NCBI GenBank assembly: GCA_964557085.1
Contig: CAZKYS010000003.1
Location: 1 to 48,184 of the forward strand
Reading direction: 5' to 3'
Source of the DNA: Pseudaquidulcibacter sp964557085
Lineage (GTDB): Bacteria; Pseudomonadota; Alphaproteobacteria; Caulobacterales; Aquidulcibacteraceae
Length of the DNA stretch: 48,184 bases
Shown: positions 23,442-31,733 of the stretch, in pieces
Numbering within the stretch: the first letter of the stretch is position 1
Layout: each line of letters opens with the position of its first letter
Notes under the pieces: generated by a model
The model's input: only the letters and a program-made list of their open reading frames with translations
What the model was told of the DNA's origin: nothing
The model's database searches: none
Position numbers and translations under genes: made by a program

Positions 23442-24812
23442 CTATCTCCTAAGAAATTCTGGGCTAATTAGTAAAAGGGCAGTGCCTGATTGTATGGATT
23501 CAGCGCGCGAAATTGCAATTTTTGTATGCTCGCTAAGATGTGTGCCAAGTAATTTTGGTGCTAATTGATTTGGGTTTAATGGCGCATCAAAATATTTTGC
23601 AATTAAGTTTGCGGTTTCGGCGCGCCTTAATAATGCATCTGGGGCGGCCCATGCATCTTCAATATCATCAAAACCTTTTGGTGATTTTGGCTGCCACATG
23701 GCTTGTCCAAGGTTTTCCAAAACTGTGGGTGTGTCTATTCTTGAAGTATCTTCAATCCCCATCGCTCGCAATGATGATACAAGCCATTCCCAAGGGGTTT
23801 TGAATTTAACATTATTATTGACCCAACATTCAGGGGAATTTATCAATGTCAAATAAATTGACTTTAAATCACCATTTAATGAAATAAAGCTTTGTTTTAA
23901 TTTATCAATTAATGATTGCGTTGGATTGTCGCCTGCAAAGTGGCGCGCAAGTTTTGTCGCGATATTTTTTGCGGTCGATGGGTGGCCTGCGACAAATTCA
24001 AGAATTGCGGCGCCTTGGTCTGCACCTGATTGATTGAATTTTTTGCCCATAATTGTTCTTGAACCAGGCTCATGCATTAAAGGTTCAAAAACAAAGCTTC
24101 CGATGTCGCCATTATTTGCAAATTGGCGGCGCTTTCCATTTGCAATTGTAAAACCTGTTAAAGCGCGCGCGAATTCGGTTACATCGGATTGCGTATAACC
24201 GCCATTAACACCCAATGTATGTAGTTCAAAAATTTCGCGTGCAAGGTTTTCATTAAGCCCAATTTCCTTATCTGGGTTATTTTTAGAGCGTCTTTGTCCC
24301 GCCATAGAATTTGGCCCAATTGATTGAATTTGGTCAAGATATGCAAGCATAGCAGGGTGGGTAACAACCCCCCTTATCAGATCACGAAAATTACCAAGCA
24401 CATTCGGCCTTATTGCTTCATTTTCATAAGCGCCAGCCAAAGCGCGAACTTCAATTTTATCGGCTGAAATGGCAAAATGGTTTGACCAAAAATGCACCAA
24501 GCGCTCTATGAATGGCGTTTTTGTATTTACGCTAATGTTTAGGCGATTATTATTTTCCGTAACATAAATATCGCGCAGAATTTTTTGTTCTTTTTTGAAA
24601 ACTTGTGGATTATCTTTATTCTTGCGCTTTAATTCTTGAACCTCAATATATTGACGAACAATCTCTTTTGAATTTTGGCTTGAATTTAAGGTTTTTGGTT
24701 TTGCCTCATAGGATTGGGCTTGATTTTCAAACCAATTTATATTTTGAAAAACATCATTTTCGTTTGGCTTAATTCCAAGGCCAAACCTATTTTTTGCAAT
24801 TATTTCGTCCAT
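23442..24812 (-). CDS. DUF1800 protein
   Basis: A 456-residue DUF1800 family protein. Typical blocks are RFGLGIKPNE at the N-terminus, LVHFWSNHFAIS, NLAREIFELHTLGVNGGYTQSDVTEFARALTGF, EPGSRTIMGKKFNQSGADQGAAILEFVAGHPSTAKNIATKLARHFAGD, and a C-terminal PKSPKGFDDIEDAWAAPDALLRRAETAN. No signal peptide is visible, although many relatives have one. The family function is unknown. It forms the usual pair with DUF1501, two bases apart. The ATG at 24812 has only a weak AAGGCG upstream. Confidence 0.92.
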   Translation of the reverse strand: MDEIIAKNRFGLGIKPNENDVFQNINWFENQAQSYEAKPKTLNSSQNSKEIVRQYIEVQELKRKNKDNPQVFKKEQKILRDIYVTENNNRLNISVNTKTPFIERLVHFWSNHFAISADKIEVRALAGAYENEAIRPNVLGNFRDLIRGVVTHPAMLAYLDQIQSIGPNSMAGQRRSKNNPDKEIGLNENLAREIFELHTLGVNGGYTQSDVTEFARALTGFTIANGKRRQFANNGDIGSFVFEPLMHEPGSRTIMGKKFNQSGADQGAAILEFVAGHPSTAKNIATKLARHFAGDNPTQSLIDKLKQSFISLNGDLKSIYLTLINSPECWVNNNVKFKTPWEWLVSSLRAMGIEDTSRIDTPTVLENLGQAMWQPKSPKGFDDIEDAWAAPDALLRRAETANLIAKYFDAPLNPNQLAPKLLGTHLSEHTKIAISRAESIQSGTALLLISPEFLRR

Positions 24813-24845
24813 ATTTATTTTCGCCTTTATTGTATTCTATCAGAC

Positions 24846-24881
24846 AAAAAAGGGTGGCGATATACGCCACCCAAATTTTTT
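24846..24881. terminator. Rho-independent terminator after the small secreted protein gene
   Basis: GGGTGGCG / CGCCACCC stem with an ATATA loop. On the minus strand it is followed by a T run (A run 24846-24851), fitting the end of the 25194-24880 gene; T residues on the other side make it potentially bidirectional. Confidence 0.88.
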
Positions 24882-25194
24882 AATCATTGCGTTGTTTGTG
24901 AATTTTACGACTTGAATGATCTTGCATATTATCAAGACGTGCACGTTCTTTTAAGCTTAGACCGCCATCATCGGCGCGCATTCTTTTTTCAGTTTTAGCA
25001 ATGTGAATTTGCTGTTTTTCAAGATTTACGGCTTCTTTTTTTGTTAAATCACCGCTTTTTATGCCTTGCGCGATACGTTCTTGTTGATTTTTTTGACGCT
25101 CATTAATGCTGCGATATTCTTTTGCATTTGCGCCAGCAACGCCAATTGAAAGTGATAAAGTGATGGCTGCGATAGTATTTATAATTTTAGACAT
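24880..25194 (-). CDS. Small secreted helical protein, family not named
   Basis: A 104-residue protein with a Sec signal peptide (MSKIINTIAAITLSLSIGVAGANA) and a charged, helix-forming mature part: SINERQKNQQERIAQGIKSGDLTKKEAVNLEKQQIHIAKTEKRMRADDGGLSLKERARLDNMQDHSSRKIHKQ. The pattern 'ERQxNQ..RI.QG..SG.LT..EA..LE..Q..I...E..M.ADGG.L...ER.RL...Q...S..I...' is one I recall from many proteobacterial periplasmic proteins of unknown function. The internal repeat LTKKEA.NLE / LSLKERARLD suggests two helical hairpins. The ATG at 25194 is preferred, since GGAG is correctly spaced; the longer ORF starts from TTG. It diverges from the receptor gene at 25371. Confidence 0.82.
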   Translation of the reverse strand: MSKIINTIAAITLSLSIGVAGANAKEYRSINERQKNQQERIAQGIKSGDLTKKEAVNLEKQQIHIAKTEKRMRADDGGLSLKERARLDNMQDHSSRKIHKQRND

Positions 25195-25256
25195 TTCATT
25201 CTCCAATTTGAGTTTTTGTGATGCCCACCCAATATATCCAACTGTTGAAATGGAAA

Positions 25257-25320
25257 TTTCCGTCGCGAAAAATGTAAATGAAATTCACCTAACATAATTT
25301 TCACTTTAAAACGACGGAAA
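25257..25320. promoter_or_regulatory. Inverted repeat in the receptor promoter region
   Basis: TTTCCGTCG (25257-25265) and CGACGGAAA (25312-25320) are perfect 9-bp inverted copies, 46 bases apart, in the divergent region between the small secreted protein gene and the outer-membrane receptor gene. The layout suggests two operator sites for one regulator. No regulator is identified. Confidence 0.4.
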
Positions 25321-25370
25321 ACATACTTAATATCGTTAAAGGATAATATTACTATAAGGCCTCCTCCGAA

Positions 25371-27620
25371 ATGAATAAAAAAAGTAACAAATCATTTGCC
25401 CAATTTGGTGTTTCATCCTTGGCAATTTTGACAATTATAACAATGGCAACGCCAAGCTTTGCACAAAATGCAGATACAAAAACACAAGAAGAAAAACCTG
25501 CGCAAACAAATGGCAAATCTGATGTTGTTGTAACTGGTAAGAAGCCAACTAATAAAATTGATCGCCAAACTTATGATTTAACAAATGACATTGCCGCGCA
25601 AACTGGAAGTGCGGCTGATGCTTTAAATAAGGTTCCTGCGGTTACTGTTGATGCAGATGGCAATGTTGCATTGCGCGGAAATACAAATGTTCAGGTTCTT
25701 ATTAATGGTAAGCAAAATGCCATAATGAAGGGCGATAATCGCGGCGCGGCAATCCTTTCAATGTCAGGTGGGGATATTGAATCGGTTGAAGTTATGAATA
25801 ATCCTGGTGCTGCATTTTCATCAGAAGGCTCTGGCGGTATTATTAATTTGGTTATGAAAAAGAACCGCCGCCCTGGTAAATTTTTAACAATAACGTCAAC
25901 TGCAGGTGAAAATGGGCGCTTTAATTTTGCATCTACTGGCTCATATACAAGTGGGAAAATAAGCCTTACAGGCGGCCTTTCATACCGTAAGGATAGCAGA
26001 CTTGTAGAAAGCAATTCAATAACAACCTATAAAACCACGCGCACATCTGGCATTTATAATACTCTACAATCTGGTGAAGTTTTAGGGCGTCGTGAATCTT
26101 GGCAGGGGAATGTTGGTCTTGATTATAATATTACAGACAATGACACTATTGGCACGCAAATAAGCTATTTGTGGCAAGAGGCAATGCCTTTGGCAAAGCG
26201 TGAATATAAAGGTTATGGCTTAAGCAATAATCTTATAAGCGATTATGGCCTAATTACCGATAGGGATGATATTGTAAAATCTAAGAGTGCTTCCTTGAAT
26301 TGGGAACATAAATTTAAAACCCCAAGCCGTACTTTAAAAACTGATTTGCGTTATTCAAATGATGATTCAAATTCAAATTATAGTGATAAATTCTCTTTTA
26401 CTTTACCAAGTTCAAGAAATTATATTGGACAGATAACTCAAAAAGCAAATCGCGAAAATTATACTTTCAGCCTTGATTATACCACCCCAGTTGGCGAAGA
26501 CACTTTAACAAGTGGTTGGCAAACAATTGTTGATGACGCCAACATCGACAATAATGGTGTAATTATTGAAAATGGAACTACCACACCTGACAATAATAAA
26601 ATAAATAAGTTTGATTATAATCAATCGGTTAATGCCGCCTACTTCACATACCAAAAACAATTAAATCCAAAATGGGGTGCACAGGCCGGCATTCGTGTTG
26701 AATCTACTGAGGTTAATACAAACAACCCAATTTCTGGTATTTATAGTTCAACACGTTATACCAATGTAAATCCGTCTGCTTTTGCAACTTATTTCCTTAC
26801 TGAAAAATCAAAATTGCGTTTTTCTTATTCAAGACGTTTGCAAAGGCCGCGCGCCAATGATTTAAACCCAACACCGCAATATTCGGGTGCAGAAAGCGTT
26901 AGAATTGGTAATCCTGATTTGCGCCCTATGACCACGGATGCATTTGAAATTGGTTATGAATGGGCAAAAGGGCAAGAATCATTAACAATGCGGGGTTTTT
27001 ATCGCATGAATGATGATATTATAACATCATATTCAAATATATTAACTGGAAATATTATCCAAACCCAAAGCATAAATGCGGGTCAAAGCAAGGCTGGCGG
27101 CATTGAAATAAACGCATCGAAAAAATTCTTTGATAAATTGACGCTTTCTTTGAATTCGACAATTTCATACACTCAATTAGACGCGCTATATGGAAGCAAA
27201 GATAAAATAGGTGGCACTTCAATCGGTGGTCGTATGTCGATGGATTACGCAATCACGCCAAAAGATAAATTGCAATTCATGATGGGCGCACGCGGTAAAG
27301 AATATACGCCACAAGGTTACACAACCGCCCAAAATATGAGTATGATGTCATATAGTCATCAAATAAATCCTGCGATTTATTTTGTTGCCAATATGACAAA
27401 TCCTTTTGATTTGGAAAAAGTCAAAACAGTTATTGAAACGGATACTTTAAAATCATTCTCATACCGCAATACAGAACCCCGCGTATTCTATATTGGCTTT
27501 AGAATGATGATGGGCGCAAAACCAAAAGCCCTTAAAACAGACCCTAATATGCCGCCAATGATGCCTCAAGGTCGCCCAATGGGCGGCGGGCCAATGGGGC
27601 CGGGTGGCTCAATGATGTAA
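25371..27620 (+). CDS. TonB-dependent outer-membrane receptor with PF14905-type beta-barrel
   Basis: A 749-residue outer-membrane protein with a signal peptide ending in SFAQ. The plug domain (about 45-165) starts with DVVVTGKKPTNKIDRQTYDLTNDIAAQTGSAADALNKVPAVTVDADGNVALRGNTNVQVLINGK, followed by GGIINLVMKKN. The long barrel ends in the 'outer membrane beta-barrel family' pattern (YSRRLQRPRANDLNP, GNPDLRPMTTDAFEIGYEW). This group resembles TonB receptors without a strong TonB box, and the ligand is unknown. The C-terminus is unusual for a barrel: a Met/Pro/Gly-rich tail (NMPPMMPQGRPMGGGPMGPGGSMM) follows the last strands. AAGG lies 11 bases before the ATG, and the intervening leader contains CCTCCTCC. 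Confidence 0.9.
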   Translation: MNKKSNKSFAQFGVSSLAILTIITMATPSFAQNADTKTQEEKPAQTNGKSDVVVTGKKPTNKIDRQTYDLTNDIAAQTGSAADALNKVPAVTVDADGNVALRGNTNVQVLINGKQNAIMKGDNRGAAILSMSGGDIESVEVMNNPGAAFSSEGSGGIINLVMKKNRRPGKFLTITSTAGENGRFNFASTGSYTSGKISLTGGLSYRKDSRLVESNSITTYKTTRTSGIYNTLQSGEVLGRRESWQGNVGLDYNITDNDTIGTQISYLWQEAMPLAKREYKGYGLSNNLISDYGLITDRDDIVKSKSASLNWEHKFKTPSRTLKTDLRYSNDDSNSNYSDKFSFTLPSSRNYIGQITQKANRENYTFSLDYTTPVGEDTLTSGWQTIVDDANIDNNGVIIENGTTTPDNNKINKFDYNQSVNAAYFTYQKQLNPKWGAQAGIRVESTEVNTNNPISGIYSSTRYTNVNPSAFATYFLTEKSKLRFSYSRRLQRPRANDLNPTPQYSGAESVRIGNPDLRPMTTDAFEIGYEWAKGQESLTMRGFYRMNDDIITSYSNILTGNIIQTQSINAGQSKAGGIEINASKKFFDKLTLSLNSTISYTQLDALYGSKDKIGGTSIGGRMSMDYAITPKDKLQFMMGARGKEYTPQGYTTAQNMSMMSYSHQINPAIYFVANMTNPFDLEKVKTVIETDTLKSFSYRNTEPRVFYIGFRMMMGAKPKALKTDPNMPPMMPQGRPMGGGPMGPGGSMM

Positions 27621-28397
27621 TTAGTTTTTGGTTCCGAATAAATCGACCCCATAATTTGGATCTTCTGACTTTTGGGCGATTGCTTCTTCAATTTTGCTAA
27701 TGTGCTTTTTGACATTTTCAGGATCAAAGTTAATTTTTGGATTTGCTTTTGGAATTGATTTTTTTATTTCATCAAGTCTTTTTTGCGCATCATCAAATTG
27801 CCCAAGCTCCCTTTGGGCATTGGCGGCATAGATTTTAAAATTTGTACGTGAATATTTATCAAAAGCATTTGAATGTTTATCTATATATTGAACAAATTCT
27901 TTTAAAATGTTCAAAGTTCGCAAATCTTCGTAATCAATATCTTTGGTTGAAACCAATAAATCCCATGTTGCCTTATGCAATGCATCGGCGGCATCTAATT
28001 TTGAATAGCCACCACGATCAAGCTCTAAAAATAGCAGATAATGTTGTGGGTATTTTTGCGGTTCATTGTTTTTTGCAGAAACGAATTCTTCGCTTTCAAT
28101 AATTTTCTTCAGTTTTACTAATTCATTTTTGCTATAATTATCTTTGAAGAAAACAAATCCATTTGACGGGCATTGTTTTAATTTAATCGGATAAGCAAGC
28201 ATCCCAATTGGCTTGCCATCAAGTCGCATATCCCAAGTTGTTGTTGACAAAATTTTTGAATATTGAAATTCTTCGCCGTCAATAGGGCATTTATAAGTTT
28301 TTGGTGCTGATATATATGTCGCATTTGCAGGCGCGGTAAATTGAAAAGCGAATTGAAGTGCAAATAGCCCTAAAATATATTTGTTAGTTTTTACCAT
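27621..28397 (-). CDS. Secreted protein of unknown function with zinc-ribbon-like N-terminus and helical repeats
   Basis: Not firmly assigned. The 258-residue product begins with a signal peptide (YILGLFALQFAFQFTAPANA). The mature protein opens with KTYKCPIDGEEFQYSKI and later QCPSNGFVFFKDNYSK: a CPxxG...CPxxG pattern that looks like half of a zinc-ribbon or a DUF2225-like segment. The rest is alpha-helical with a TPR-like stretch (RTNFKIYAANAQRELGQFDDAQKRLDEIKKSIPKANP). The ATG at 28397 is chosen because GGAGG lies seven bases upstream; the longer form would start at 28421. It converges on the receptor gene, ending one base after its stop. Confidence 0.72.
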   Translation of the reverse strand: MVKTNKYILGLFALQFAFQFTAPANATYISAPKTYKCPIDGEEFQYSKILSTTTWDMRLDGKPIGMLAYPIKLKQCPSNGFVFFKDNYSKNELVKLKKIIESEEFVSAKNNEPQKYPQHYLLFLELDRGGYSKLDAADALHKATWDLLVSTKDIDYEDLRTLNILKEFVQYIDKHSNAFDKYSRTNFKIYAANAQRELGQFDDAQKRLDEIKKSIPKANPKINFDPENVKKHISKIEEAIAQKSEDPNYGVDLFGTKN

Positions 28398-28492
28398 TAT
28401 AGCCTCCGTTTTACTTTTCATGCTTGATGATTTTGTCGAAAATCAGGCGCAAATAAGACTATAATGAAAATTTTGCATGTAAAATGTATGTT

Positions 28493-30304
28493 TTATGTAA
28501 AAACGCGATATTTTTGTGAATTTTGCCCTGAATCGGCAAAGGTTTTGAAAATAGCACTTTGTTCTATGCCATCAACTTTGGCACCGATTTTCATCTTAAA
28601 CGAAACATCCATATCGATAATATCAATGCTTCCTTGATATTCTACTGACTTAAACTCCTTAAGCCATGTGTTTTCACCATCTTCAAGTGCCATAATAAAT
28701 GGCCCCCATGACATATATTGGTCTTTGGCACCTTCGACCTCTACCGAAGGTTGGAAAGAGAATGCGATATTAATATGCGAATTATCGGCAAACTTTTGTG
28801 GCTCGATAATAATCCAACCATCGGTGTTTTTTGCGCCTTTTACATTCATCTCTTTGGCCCAATTTGGAATTCTTATTTTAAATCCAAATTCTGTGCCATT
28901 AATGTTTGTAACATATATTTTTGATGATCCATATTTAGGGAAAGAGCTTAAGTGTTCAATTTCAATATTTTTTCCACCAACATTAAATTTCGCTTTTGAC
29001 GCTTCGAATGAATTCACAATTATATAATTGGCACCATTTTGTGATTGTAACAAATATGAACAAGTTGGCGCCATTGCAATCCCGCGTGGTCCGCTTGAAT
29101 GACAGCAAGTGATATTCTTATCAAACTTTTTAATTCCATTTAATGGCGTGAAATAACACCAATCATTTCCGTTTAAGCTTTGTGCCGCACTTAGATGATT
29201 ATAAATGGTTTTTTCAATTTGCTCGCCAAATCTTGCTTCCGCTTTTAATTCTAAAAGCGCCATATTAAGTGTAAGCCATGTAACAGTTACACAAGTTTCC
29301 CCCACATTGCTTTCTTGTTCGTGCGGTAAAATATGGTCATCTTGGAAATGCTCATCGCTTGAAGTTGTGCCAGAAACATAAAGGCGGTTTTTAACAATAT
29401 CATTCCATGCAATATCAACAATTTGTATTATATCGTCGCGGCCTATAACTTTTGCATATTCAACCAAACCAATAAGGTTTGAAAGCATTTCATAAGATTT
29501 TGCATTTGCAGTTTTATAAACACTTGATGTTGTTTTCAAACTTTCAAGGATTTTTGAACCATTATCCGCACTCATTGCGCCAACAATATAGGTTGCAAAA
29601 TCAAGGTATTTTTGTTCGCCAGTAAAGCGGTATAGCGTAACAATAGGTTCTAAAACACTTGTGGCGGCCATTCCCATATGTGTGCCTGCTTCATTTATAC
29701 TTTTTTGCGCGGGGAAGGTGGCAATTAGTAAATCGGCGGCTTTCTTACTTGCTAATAATGCATTTTTATCGCCGTAAAATCTATAATAAGTTAAAAGGCC
29801 AATCATGCAATATTTATGTGACCAAACATCCCAATCAGCATCCTGATAAAGGCCAAAGCGTTTTTCCTTTACGTAAGTGCCAAGATAACCATCTTTTTCC
29901 TGCGCCGCAATTAAACCTGCGACAACAGATTTAAGTTTTGTAATCAACTTTTCATCATTATTATTAGCGCTTGTTAGGGTGGCGGCATGAATCCATTTTC
30001 CAACATGTTCCCCAATCCAAGGGTGGACACCGGGTTTGGTTTTAAAACCTGCCAATAATTCGTTTGAATCAATATTCAAAAGGCGGTTTTTTGCATTAAG
30101 ATTAAAGCGATTACCAAGCCAACCCGACATTTCAATTTCAAATGGCGTCACAAATTGCGCTTTATTTTCAATTTTATTTTTAATTAAGTAAGGTATTGTT
30201 TTGCTTATTTTTGGCGTCGCAGCAATTGATATATTTGGAATAAGATAGGCGACGCCTACACCTGCTAATAGATTGCGTCTATTGATTTTAAAAATATTTT
30301 CCAT
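28493..30304 (-). CDS. GH127/DUF1680-type glycoside hydrolase (beta-L-arabinofuranosidase-like), Tat-exported
   Basis: A 603-residue exported protein. The N-terminus INRRNLLAGVGVAYLIPNISIA is a twin-arginine-type signal. The catalytic (alpha/alpha)6 barrel is recognised by HVGKWIHAATL, AAQEKDGYLGTY, the block ESNVGETCVTVTWLTLNMALLELKAEARFGEQIEKTIYNHLSAAQS and the NITCCHSSGPRGIA motif. In GH127 enzymes the Glu/Cys of the ETC motif and the Cys of the CC motif bind zinc, and one cysteine is the nucleophile; these are present here. A C-terminal beta-sandwich follows. The likely substrate is an L-arabinofuranosyl or related sugar, but this is not provable from sequence. The ATG at 30304 was chosen over 30358 because it precedes the signal peptide. 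No transport or sugar operon is adjacent. Confidence 0.88.
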   Translation of the reverse strand: MENIFKINRRNLLAGVGVAYLIPNISIAATPKISKTIPYLIKNKIENKAQFVTPFEIEMSGWLGNRFNLNAKNRLLNIDSNELLAGFKTKPGVHPWIGEHVGKWIHAATLTSANNNDEKLITKLKSVVAGLIAAQEKDGYLGTYVKEKRFGLYQDADWDVWSHKYCMIGLLTYYRFYGDKNALLASKKAADLLIATFPAQKSINEAGTHMGMAATSVLEPIVTLYRFTGEQKYLDFATYIVGAMSADNGSKILESLKTTSSVYKTANAKSYEMLSNLIGLVEYAKVIGRDDIIQIVDIAWNDIVKNRLYVSGTTSSDEHFQDDHILPHEQESNVGETCVTVTWLTLNMALLELKAEARFGEQIEKTIYNHLSAAQSLNGNDWCYFTPLNGIKKFDKNITCCHSSGPRGIAMAPTCSYLLQSQNGANYIIVNSFEASKAKFNVGGKNIEIEHLSSFPKYGSSKIYVTNINGTEFGFKIRIPNWAKEMNVKGAKNTDGWIIIEPQKFADNSHINIAFSFQPSVEVEGAKDQYMSWGPFIMALEDGENTWLKEFKSVEYQGSIDIIDMDVSFKMKIGAKVDGIEQSAIFKTFADSGQNSQKYRVFT

Positions 30305-30468
30305 GACCTTTAACCTTACTTTTTTGTAATGAATTACACGGAATGCAGTTTTTAGCAAATCACAAGTTTTTACGCATTGAAATAAATAAATGAATAAAGG
30401 GGGTTGGAAAATTTTAGATTGTCATTAGTGTCAATTTTAGAGATTTCAAAAAAATAATAGGGGCAATT

Positions 30469-31713
30469 ATGAATAAGAATTTTGCGGTTTTAATTGGCGG
30501 TGCCATGGTGCTTGGGATTATTATTGGCCTTGGCCTTAATTTTACGCATGATGCTGCTTTGATTAAGCAATGGTCAGACATTTTTGGTCTTTTGCCTAAA
30601 ATCTTCATCATGCTTATCAAAATGATTATCGCGCCATTAGTTTTATTCACCCTTATTGCTGGCATTGGTCACATGGAAGATGCCGCTGAAGTTGGGCGGG
30701 TTGGAATTAAGGCACTTGCATGGTTTATTGCCGCGTCTGTAATTTCGCTTACGCTTGGAATGGTGATTGTTGATTGGCTAAAACCAGGTGTTGGAATGAA
30801 TTTACAACTTGTTGCGGGCGAGGTTGCAAAAGTCCCTTCAACTGATGGTTTCACATTTGAAAAATTTATTGAGCACGTAATTCCAACCTCTATCATCAAA
30901 GCAATGGCTGAAAATGAGATTTTACAAATTGTTATTTTTGCCGTCTTTGTTGGAACGGCGATTGCAGCGCTTGATAATAAATCACCAAAAGTTATGGAAC
31001 TTGCCGAAGAAGCCGCAAGCATTATGCTTAAAGTTACTGAAATCGTTATGAAGTTCGCGCCATTCGCAATCTTTGGATCATTGGCAAAAGTTGTTGCCGT
31101 ACAAGGGCCAGATATTCTTAAAAGATATGCGATTTTTATGGGTGAATTCTATGGCGCGCTTGTTTTACTTTGGGTGATTTTATTGCTTGCGGGCTTTGTA
31201 TTCTTGGGGCGTGATATGATTGGCAAACTTATCAAAGTTATCACTGAACCTTTGCTTTTGGCATTTTCAACGGCATCATCAGAAGCGGCATATCCAAAAT
31301 TATTAGCAGGTCTTCCAACAATTGGGGTTTCACGCAAAATCACATCATTTGTTTTGCCGCTTGGTTATTCTTTTAATCTTGATGGTTCGATGATGTATTG
31401 CACATTCGCAACCCTTTTCATCGCCCAAGCGCATGGCGTTGATTTCACTATGACGCAAAAAATTATGATGCTATTTTTGCTTTTGATTACTTCAAAAGGT
31501 ATTGCAGGTGTGCCGCGCGCAAGCCTTGTAGTTATTATGGCAACATTGGCATATTTTGGGTTGCCAACTGAATGGATTATCGTTGTTCTTGGAGTTGACC
31601 AATTATTAGACATGGGCCGCAGCGCCACCAATGTCGTAGGTAACAGTGTCGCCGCCGCAGTAATCGCCAAATTCGAAGGGCAGTTGGACGAGCAACCAAA
31701 TCAAAAAACCTAA
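30469..31713 (+). CDS. Dicarboxylate/amino-acid:cation symporter (DAACS family)
   Basis: A 414-residue inner-membrane transporter of the DctA/GltP family. Conserved pieces include IFIMLIKMIIAPLVLFTLIAGIGHM, the hairpin serine motif ASSEAAYPKLLAGL, GYSFNLDGSMMYCTFATLFIAQA, and RSATNVVGNSVAAAVIAKFEG. It moves dicarboxylates or acidic/neutral amino acids together with sodium or protons. Residues that would separate the two substrate classes cannot be read with confidence, though GYSFNLDGS is shared by both. The ribosome-binding site AGGGG precedes the ATG. A hairpin overlaps its stop, and the MprF-like gene begins 20 bases later. Confidence 0.92.
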   Translation: MNKNFAVLIGGAMVLGIIIGLGLNFTHDAALIKQWSDIFGLLPKIFIMLIKMIIAPLVLFTLIAGIGHMEDAAEVGRVGIKALAWFIAASVISLTLGMVIVDWLKPGVGMNLQLVAGEVAKVPSTDGFTFEKFIEHVIPTSIIKAMAENEILQIVIFAVFVGTAIAALDNKSPKVMELAEEAASIMLKVTEIVMKFAPFAIFGSLAKVVAVQGPDILKRYAIFMGEFYGALVLLWVILLLAGFVFLGRDMIGKLIKVITEPLLLAFSTASSEAAYPKLLAGLPTIGVSRKITSFVLPLGYSFNLDGSMMYCTFATLFIAQAHGVDFTMTQKIMMLFLLLITSKGIAGVPRASLVVIMATLAYFGLPTEWIIVVLGVDQLLDMGRSATNVVGNSVAAAVIAKFEGQLDEQPNQKT

Positions 31714-31729
31714 AAATATTATTTAGGTT
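31707..31729 (+). promoter_or_regulatory. Hairpin spanning the symporter stop and the next ribosome-binding site
   Basis: AACCTAAA-AATATTA-TTTAGGTT has 8-bp perfect arms. The 5' arm contains the stop codon of the symporter gene, and the 3' arm holds TAGG, the ribosome-binding sequence of the next gene (ATG at 31734). It may lower or couple translation. Confidence 0.45.
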
Positions 31730-31733
31730 TATC

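Noticed and set aside
25316..25336. Extracytoplasmic-stress sigma promoter (GGAA...CGTT) before the receptor
   Set aside because: GGAAA and CGTT are present, but the spacing is about 13 bases, too short for the expected 16-17.
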